DNA from: Apostichopus japonicus
Taxonomy: Eukaryota > Echinodermata > Holothuroidea > Aspidochirotida > Stichopodidae
NCBI RefSeq assembly: GCF_037975245.1
Contig: NC_092570.1
Coordinates: 13,847,001 to 13,911,000 of the forward strand
Length of the DNA: 64,000 nucleotides
Direction: 5' to 3'
The notes below the pieces were generated by a model that saw only the letters and a program-made list of their open reading frames with translations, was not told the DNA's origin and searched no databases. The position numbers and the translations under genes are program-made. Below, in pieces: positions 57,255 to 64,000 of the stretch. Position 1 is the stretch's first letter; every line of letters begins with the position of its first letter.

Positions 57255-59687
57255 TGGGCCCTAAGCTGTACCAGATTCGTCGCAGCAATATTTCGTAGCA
57301 TATATTTGGTTGGTGTACTGTTTGAAGATAAGCCCACTTCTTCAGCCAAAATCCAGTTGCTATAGTAACACAAATCCACATTAATTTGTGCCCCTTGTAA
57401 CTACTCGGACGGCCCCTTTGTATATGCATGAAATACCAAATATTTGAAGTGCGTAGGTCGGCCATGGAGGGAGGGGGGGGGGGGGTTAAGAGGGACTCAA
57501 AAGTTATCATTTAGGGAAAATATTTTCTTTTATATCTTGAGGCTAAATGCGACATTGTGGACAAGAAGAACTTAAGTTAGTTTGTATAACACATTATACA
57601 CTGCGCGGTAACTCGTGTGTAACTACACAATATAGTTACCATGCAGTGATATATTTGGCTGTAAATGCCAGGTACTTCAAAGAAACAACTCATATAGTTA
57701 CACCTCAGATTAATTTTCTGGCTTGAAAGCTTTTTATTATTATTATTATTATATTCTCCCATTGTAAATCAATGCACTCTATGAATAGACGAAAGCATTG
57801 AAAATATATAGTCAGAGTAGTATAAACTCGGACGAAATCTTCAAACTTTGTATCCACATGAATAAATTAGCCTTTTCTATACATTTTCTTTTCTTTCAAT
57901 AACTTGATTCATACAAAGAAGAATACATTGCGTTTGACTTATGAGTCATTTAATTACTAAAGTGCCTCTTTAAGCTAAAAAGCAAAACTATAGCAGTACT
58001 AATAAATTAACACTCATCTGATGGAAATTTTGTAAAATCTTCGAAAATCAAATGCATAATATTGCAATGCATGCACTGAGTGAGGTTCATTATATAAGCT
58101 AGACATGTATATGTAAGCTTGGTGGGATGGTGATGTGTGGGTATGGTATGGTGGGGGAATGGTGGGATAGGGACGGGTTTGGTGGGTGAAGTTTGTACAG
58201 AAGGGAAACCAACATCAGGGGTCTGGGTGGGGGGGGGTGGGGCGTGATACCATGTTTTCATATATATCTTAAAACGAATCGAAGGGGTCAAACTGTTCAC
58301 GAGGGTTGGTGAGAGGGAAGCCCCTGCTTCTTGGAATGAATCCCTAACTTGACGTTACCAATGTTTCATATCTAAATGAAGAAATCAATAAAAAAAAAAC
58401 TAACGCAGCATTTTGAATGAACGTGTAACTGAAGTTATGCCTTGCTTTGATGAATTTATAATCCACCCCACCAAAGGGGCCAAATTCTCAAATTTAGCCA
58501 ATAATTATATTCTGCCCCTCCCCCTCCTCCCCCTCCACTCCCCGCCCACCGCCCCATCTCTCTCTCTCTCTGATAGCATGTTGTTCAATTACAAATGGCA
58601 GAGTGAAATGATTTTGTCTACATCAGGTTCCATCGGTTAAAATATTACTTCGTTACATGTTCCGTCTTCCAAAATATTTCACCACACGTCTAGTTGTTGC
58701 TTTAAAACTGGTTCGCACATACGAAATTATCTAACAATTTCAACAAAAAATAAATATTTTTTTCCGTACAAATTTATCACATGGTATTTTGATCATAATG
58801 TATACCCTTTTCCTAGCATATTCTGTATTTCTTACTTCGATACTTTGAAATTACCAATAAATGACAGCAAATTTTAAACAGACTATAGGTCCGGGTTTAA
58901 TTTCATCAAGAAATTATTTGCAACAAGAAAAAAACTGTTATGAATAAAGTACCATCTTAAATGAATATTTCTAATGGAACTGGTGATTCATTCAGCTGAT
59001 GAAAAGCAAAACTTATTGAATATTCATGAAGGCCTGGTTGGTGTCAGCCAGTTGGGACAATTTCCTCATGCTAATACCTCTCTAAACTGTACTCCAATAT
59101 CATGCTCTCAAAGAACTAATATTGACTGTCCAAACAGTTACCAACAATTACATGATAGAAACATGATATTCATACCGCTCGTACTGACAATATGAGTGTT
59201 CTGAAGCGGGACATGACACTACAGAATAGAAAAAATTGTCCTAACTGGGTGTTGGTGGTTGTGTCAAAGGTCAGTAAGTGACGCTGATTTTGTTAAGGCT
59301 TTTCCATTGTTTAGTACCAGGATAGTCTGTCAGCAGTTTGGTCCATTTCTGGGTAAACTTCAGTTTCTAAGGACAAAAAAAAAATACATCGTCAAAATAT
59401 GATCATTCCTTTTACATTATTAGTTTGATTGAAAATAAGAATAACGCACCAAAAAATAGAAAATTTGGGAAGTCAAAAAGTCCCAAACTCTTATGAAGCA
59501 ACCGCACTCACCCCCCCCCCCCCCACGATATAAATAACTTTACTTAATATGGTATTTGTAGATATTCTTTAAACATTAGGATTTTTTTTTAAATCTGATA
59601 TCGAAGTTCATTGCCATTTTTGAATAATTTATCTGACGTATCATTTCCAAGACGGAGTGATTCCTTCATTAACCAATTTCTTTTCAG
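57255..59687. other. Non-coding, nothing recognised
   Basis: Poly(G) at 57471-57484, G-rich GGTGGGATGG-type repeats at 58120-58245, CT run at 58556-58572, poly(C) at 59512-59524. No gene recognised. Confidence 0.4.
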
Positions 59688-59761
59688 AGTTGAGAAAGAT
59701 ATTTTAGACATTCATCCCATCTGCGCATGTGCAAAGGGAAACCGCAGAAGAGACATCAAAG
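59688..59761 (+). other. Candidate coding exon E2
   Basis: A 74-nt open segment with a strong acceptor (TTTCTTTTCAG) and donor (AAAG/GTACGT). It encodes VEKDILDIHPICACAKGNR and a few basic residues. The His-Cys-Cys-basic pattern is loosely like CHSCACKKRKH in the tail of the Ig receptor at 49320-49360. Phases match E1 before it and E3 after it. Confidence 0.35.
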
Positions 59762-61752
59762 GTACGTTCCTATGAATTCAGAGATCGACTGTTTTTCTTT
59801 CACAATTATAATTTTTTTTAAATATAAAGTAGAAAGCCATTTCTGCTCGTATGACGTAATGACCATTAATCTCTTCCCGATGAGAAACGAAACAGAAATG
59901 ATTTTGCTTTTCTACTCTGCTCCATTCTAAAGTAAGTATATTTATTTCTATAAAGAATGTATATACCATTATGATATACGCGATTCTGTTTATACCGCTT
60001 GAACGATCAGGTATTATATCTACACGCAAGCGCAGTTAAACGGCCATGAGACGACTTGAACAACTTTCTCTGTCGTTCACTCTTTTTTTTTCAAGTTGGA
60101 GATAATTTTCTTTCCTAAATATATTAAAATATCTTAAACTTGCAGTTATATGTTTAAACCTGTATCGACTAGTTTTCGTTTATACGATGTCAGGTTTTCT
60201 TGTTAACAAATATCGACATATTGATGGAATACCACAGCTACCGTAGTTACACTGCTGTTGGGCTCCATTCTAGTCTATGTGTTCAATGGTTAGGCATAAT
60301 CGCCAAATTTGACAATTGAAGAATCGACTCTACTCTAAAGATTAAAGTGAAATATGACAGAAGATTTACAAACTATATTAATCACTTTAGAGTACATTTA
60401 AAATTTCAATTTTGATTTGTGTAGAAATTATCTTTAAATCACCTTATAAATTGCTTATTTTTTTTTAATCAATTTTTGGTTTGTAAATGAATTACGCGAG
60501 AGCATATACCAATAAAATTTAAGCACAGCACATATCAAATGGCGGCATTAATTCAGCCTTTCACGTGAGGTCAAACACCTGTGAAGTAAAACAATGTGCA
60601 AAGATGGAATAAATTTACCAATGCATTACAACTGAGGCATTGTCATATATTCTTCTGTAACCTGTGTTTATTATGAATTTAATATAACAAAGATATAGGT
60701 CTGTACAGACTAGCAGATATTTTTTATAACCTTTCAATAAAAAAAAAAATCGTTCCATTCTGTGAATAAAATTGGTCAGTATGAAGAAAGGGAAGAATAT
60801 AACATTCAAACTTGGTTCGATTGAAAGGATTCTATTTTAAAAATGATATGTCGAATCAATAATTAAATAAACTGATTAAAGCTTACATGATAATCGAGCG
60901 ATATAAATTAATGATAAATGATGGTAGTTATTGATTTACTTGAAAATTTTGATGCATTTTGACCATTTTTTCACCATGTGAACACTATTCTGTCAGGCAA
61001 TGAAACAACCCTCCACCCCACCCCCACCAGCCCTCCACCCCCCCCCCTTCCACAAAAACGATAAGGAAATTATTACTTCTCATCTAAATACATTAATGAA
61101 ACCTTTGTAATACAGGAAGCTCAACTTATGGAGTTTTTTAATATTATATAAGGGTTCTTTTAATCGTTTGAAACGTATCAGACTTTTTAATTCCTTCGAT
61201 ATCATATTTGAGAGTGGTATAGACACCTTTAATAACATTTTCTATTAGCACGAGACCCTTGTATACACGGTCGACGTGACTTGAATTGATTATATTATAT
61301 TACTCGTATAGCTTCTATCAATTTGAGGAAAAAGCTGCGACGATTAACTAATTAATTGATTCTCTATTCTCTCAGTTGCGTAGGTCACTCTGTTAACATA
61401 TTAAAGAGGGTCTTAACAGAGTCTAAAATGGAATACATTCTCCCCTTCCACCCCCCCCCCCTCCCCTTGACAAGCTATTACCTCACTGCTATTGACAATA
61501 TTAACGCAGAGGATCAAGGAACGAAATACCAACCAATTTAGGCTATATACGCGTTCAATCCACTAGCGGTTAGATTGTTGGGTTTTTTTTGGGGGGGGGG
61601 GGGTGGTATCGTACACAGGTATGATGTTTAGGAGGTGCCAGTGATAAATTTGTCGAAATAGAAATAAAATTATTCAATTAGGACTATCCGATGATTAGAG
61701 ATCGATTATTATTATTATTTGTATTATGATTATTATTATTATTATGGTTGTT

Positions 61753-61768
<16 letters not shown>
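59762..61768. other. Non-coding, nothing recognised
   Basis: Poly(C) near 61018-61046 and 61450-61460, poly(G) at 61590-61602, ATT repeats at 61708-61766. Confidence 0.4.

Positions 61769-61820
<52 letters not shown>
61769..61820. repeat. TA microsatellite
   Basis: About 52 bp of TA, directly preceded by an ATT trinucleotide run. Confidence 0.95.
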
Positions 61821-61825
<5 letters not shown>

Positions 61826-62171
61826 GCTAGATAGGAAACGACATGCTGCTACTTTAAGATGTTAAGTGTATGACCGGTTGATTGTGCTAATAAATGGCAG
61901 CCGCAATGACGTCATAGCTATTTATATTTAGTATTTTAAGTTGATAAAGAGCAATTAATGGTTAAAGCCTATACATAGTTTCATTTGATAGCATCTAAAA
62001 AAAGGGACTATTTGCGGGTTGTTTCCCCTCATTAAATATATATATATATACGGAAAACTGCAACGGAACTTTTAATAGGATAAAATTGAGTAGCATAACT
62101 ACTTGCAACGTTACAGGATATGAATTTCAGGTTGTCATTTATTATTTATGGTTCACTGAATATTATTTCAG

Positions 62172-62242
62172 GATTCGGTATTATAAACAGATGTGAAAGC
62201 GGCTGGTTTTTATCTTTGACAAAACTTCACCTCCTGATAAAG
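62172..62242 (+). other. Candidate coding exon E3
   Basis: A 71-nt open segment between acceptor TATTTCAG and donor AAG/GTATGA, encoding FGIINRCESGWFLSLTKLHL and three more residues. Phase fits E2. No family resemblance; weaker than E2. Confidence 0.2.
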
Positions 62243-63162
62243 GTATGATGACAATTGTTATTAATTATTATTTATAGGATGACTACACTTGATGTCTTTT
62301 ACTCTGGAAAGCGCCTTTAATGCTTCAATCATGATGACGTCAGCTCCTCTGTACAGGCTTAGATGTTATTGTGAATCCTTTTTGTTTAATAAAATTCTAA
62401 TAACTCAACTAGATCCTGTTCTTTTAACTTCATATCAACAACAGAACACCTTTGGATAATATTCAACACCATTTGTCCTTGTTTTCCAATTGAGTGTTTT
62501 GTGTTGCATCTGGTATGTGTATTAGACTAAATAGTCCAGTCACTTTAATTGATGAACCTCACTTGATTAAAGGGTCACACTTTCTCAACAACAACAAATT
62601 TAAAGTGGTCTATTCAACATAGCAAAATCAATTGCCTTGCCTAAAGTCACCCTTTAACCTTCTTCATCCGTGCTTTCTACGGTTATAAATTCGGTTTCAC
62701 TTCCCCACATTGAGTTGACATTACGTTGAGTTGACATTACACGAAGACATTACAAATAATGATGTGTATTTACTTAAGTCATACTACATAACACTATGTG
62801 AAGGAAATGCAAGTCCCACTGCGTGTGAATATTCCAAATATAGTTAACTGACTTCAACCGCTATTTGAACAAATGTGGGGATTAAAGAGTTATAAATATT
62901 TGTCTATCAATGTTGACTGTCAAAGTAAAAATATTTTTTTTATTTTTTTTATAAAAGTGCTTTGACAGCAAAGTGGATATGTCCCTAAAGGCGCGAACTG
63001 ACCGAAGGAACACATTTTTCACTGAAGCTTAAGAGAAATTATAACGAGGATTATATTTGAACCACAGTTGCATCAGATTTGTTACCTATAGTGACTGCGA
63101 AGTCCTTTAAATACCAAATCACAGTCGAATCTATGGTTTTGAAGACTCACTTGGGAATATTT

Positions 63163-63411
63163 CTAGTGTCTTAACATTCTCTTACCTTCGTTAATTTGTG
63201 AAAGGCGGGAAAGAATTAGCATTTTTAACAAGTCTTTATTGTCGGCGAGTCTGTGTTGTCTCTGCGTTGATGCCGGAGCAGTTATATCTGAATCTGAGAA
63301 ACTTTTCTTGCCAATTCGAAGAATTTTCTTTCTCTGCTGCGAGACACTCAATTGTAGAAGACTCAAACACACTGCAGCGAAAAGACAGGCTGTACCTATA
63401 AATAAATACAT
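63163..63411 (-). CDS. Putative secreted amidated peptide (neuropeptide) precursor, 82 aa
   Basis: ATG at 63411, stop at 63163. Residues 1-24 form a typical signal peptide ending LQLSVS, then QQRKK, ILRI-G-KK, a 39-residue segment starting SFSDSDITAP and ending LILSRLSQINE, then G-KR and MLRH. Two Gly-basic amidation sites (GKK, GKR) flanking spacers fit a prohormone cleaved by convertases and amidated. The 39-mer has a helix-prone C-terminal half (DLLKMLILSRLSQ), reminiscent of class B receptor ligands; family not identified. Caution: GAAG/GTAAGA at the last site is also a good splice donor, and TTTATAG/GT upstream could be an acceptor. The segment might therefore be an internal exon of a longer protein, in which case GKR would be spurious. 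Confidence 0.5.
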   Translation of the reverse strand: MYLFIGTACLFAAVCLSLLQLSVSQQRKKILRIGKKSFSDSDITAPASTQRQHRLADNKDLLKMLILSRLSQINEGKRMLRH

Positions 63412-63538
63412 AAAACTGTGTAGATGTAAAAGTTCCAAAATGAATATTACTTAAAATTAAAAGGGGGATGCAAATGAAAAGGTTTAAGAATAATCATATA
63501 CAAAATTATGGCTTCAATCACTTTTTGAGAAATACAAA

Positions 63539-63892
63539 ATGAGATATCTTCGTTTTCCATGTAATATATACATGTTCGATGACGGACTGAGAATACAGAA
63601 GAATCAGACCTCAGGGTATAATAATTTAAATTTGAATCATAATAGAGCTTTGGATTCGCCGAATACCGAGGACTCGGACTTGGACGATATTCCGCGTACC
63701 TTAAATAGAAGTCGCTGTGCGGAAATGATACGTTGCTCTACGTCTTGTGGCGGTGTATTTAGGAATACAGCGACATGTACGTTTAGAACAAAGACGTATA
63801 TGTTAGGTACAACGACATATAACGTGACCCATTTTGCGTTCCATAGTTTATGTCTACATATTGTTACAACGTTATACGTATTAGGAAGGTAA
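63539..63892 (+). other. Open frame of uncertain status
   Basis: 117 codons in one frame, including an acidic, hydrophilic stretch (LDSPNTEDSDLDDIPRTLNR) and a Cys-rich part (CAEMIRCSTSCGG). Local CpG content is higher than in the surroundings. It could be a terminal exon of the gene suggested by E1-E3, entered at AAG after CAG at about 63600, or chance. No family match seen. Confidence 0.2.
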
Positions 63893-64000
63893 TTAAACAA
63901 AAAAAAAGAAGAAAAAAAGAAAATCGACATCATATGAAACTAATTGAACTGGTCAAGGTTTCCAGTTTTGTTCATTAAATGTTTTGTTAAAATAATTAAG

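Overview
The window is metazoan nuclear DNA. It is AT-rich, gene-poor and intron-containing, with canonical GT/AG splice sites and a heavy load of microsatellites, poly(G/C) tracts, tRNA-derived SINEs, MITEs, satellites and Penelope-like retroelements. There is no bacterial, phage or CRISPR signature. The intronless rhodopsin-family receptor pair, the Ig-domain receptor, the SINE with a tail of the kind seen in marine invertebrates, and abundant Penelope-like elements suggest a marine invertebrate deuterostome, most likely an echinoderm (a sea cucumber is possible). That placement is inference; no mitochondrial or rRNA marker is present.

Layout. 1-2296: repeats only. 2297-9523 (minus): a complete five-exon RBM18 orthologue (189 aa, single RRM), whose introns hold two minisatellites and two MITEs. 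9524-19251: repeat land with three MITEs, a LINE reverse-transcriptase relic, a SINE, a hammerhead-ribozyme motif and a satellite of about 330 bp. 19252-20544 and 34556-35785 (both minus): two intronless, clearly paralogous rhodopsin-type GPCRs. Between them lie a tRNA-like/hammerhead composite element, an almost perfect 60-bp palindrome, a CAT microsatellite of about 850 bp, a satellite of about 125 bp with an inverted outlier, a core-type SINE and a 44-bp minisatellite. 42160-49600 (plus): a two-exon gene for a single-pass Ig-domain receptor (618 aa). Its 5.6-kb intron carries a 5'-truncated Penelope-like element (RT plus GIY-YIG), a second decayed Penelope endonuclease on the other strand, and a SINE. 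49601-63162: mostly non-coding, with three phase-compatible candidate exons. 63163-63411 (minus): a small secreted precursor with dibasic and amidation sites that reads like a neuropeptide precursor.

Genes. RBM18 is a housekeeping RNA-binding protein. The two GPCRs, the Ig receptor and the peptide precursor are signalling or surface proteins, and nothing in the sequence ties them into one pathway.

Most novel material. (1) A type I hammerhead ribozyme directly downstream of a tRNA-like pol III promoter, enclosed by 12-bp inverted repeats (23570-23713), with a second copy at the edge of a satellite array (16332-16390). (2) Hammerhead-like folds at Penelope 3' ends (46999-47047, 30330-30380, 42895-42940). 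(3) The putative amidated peptide precursor.
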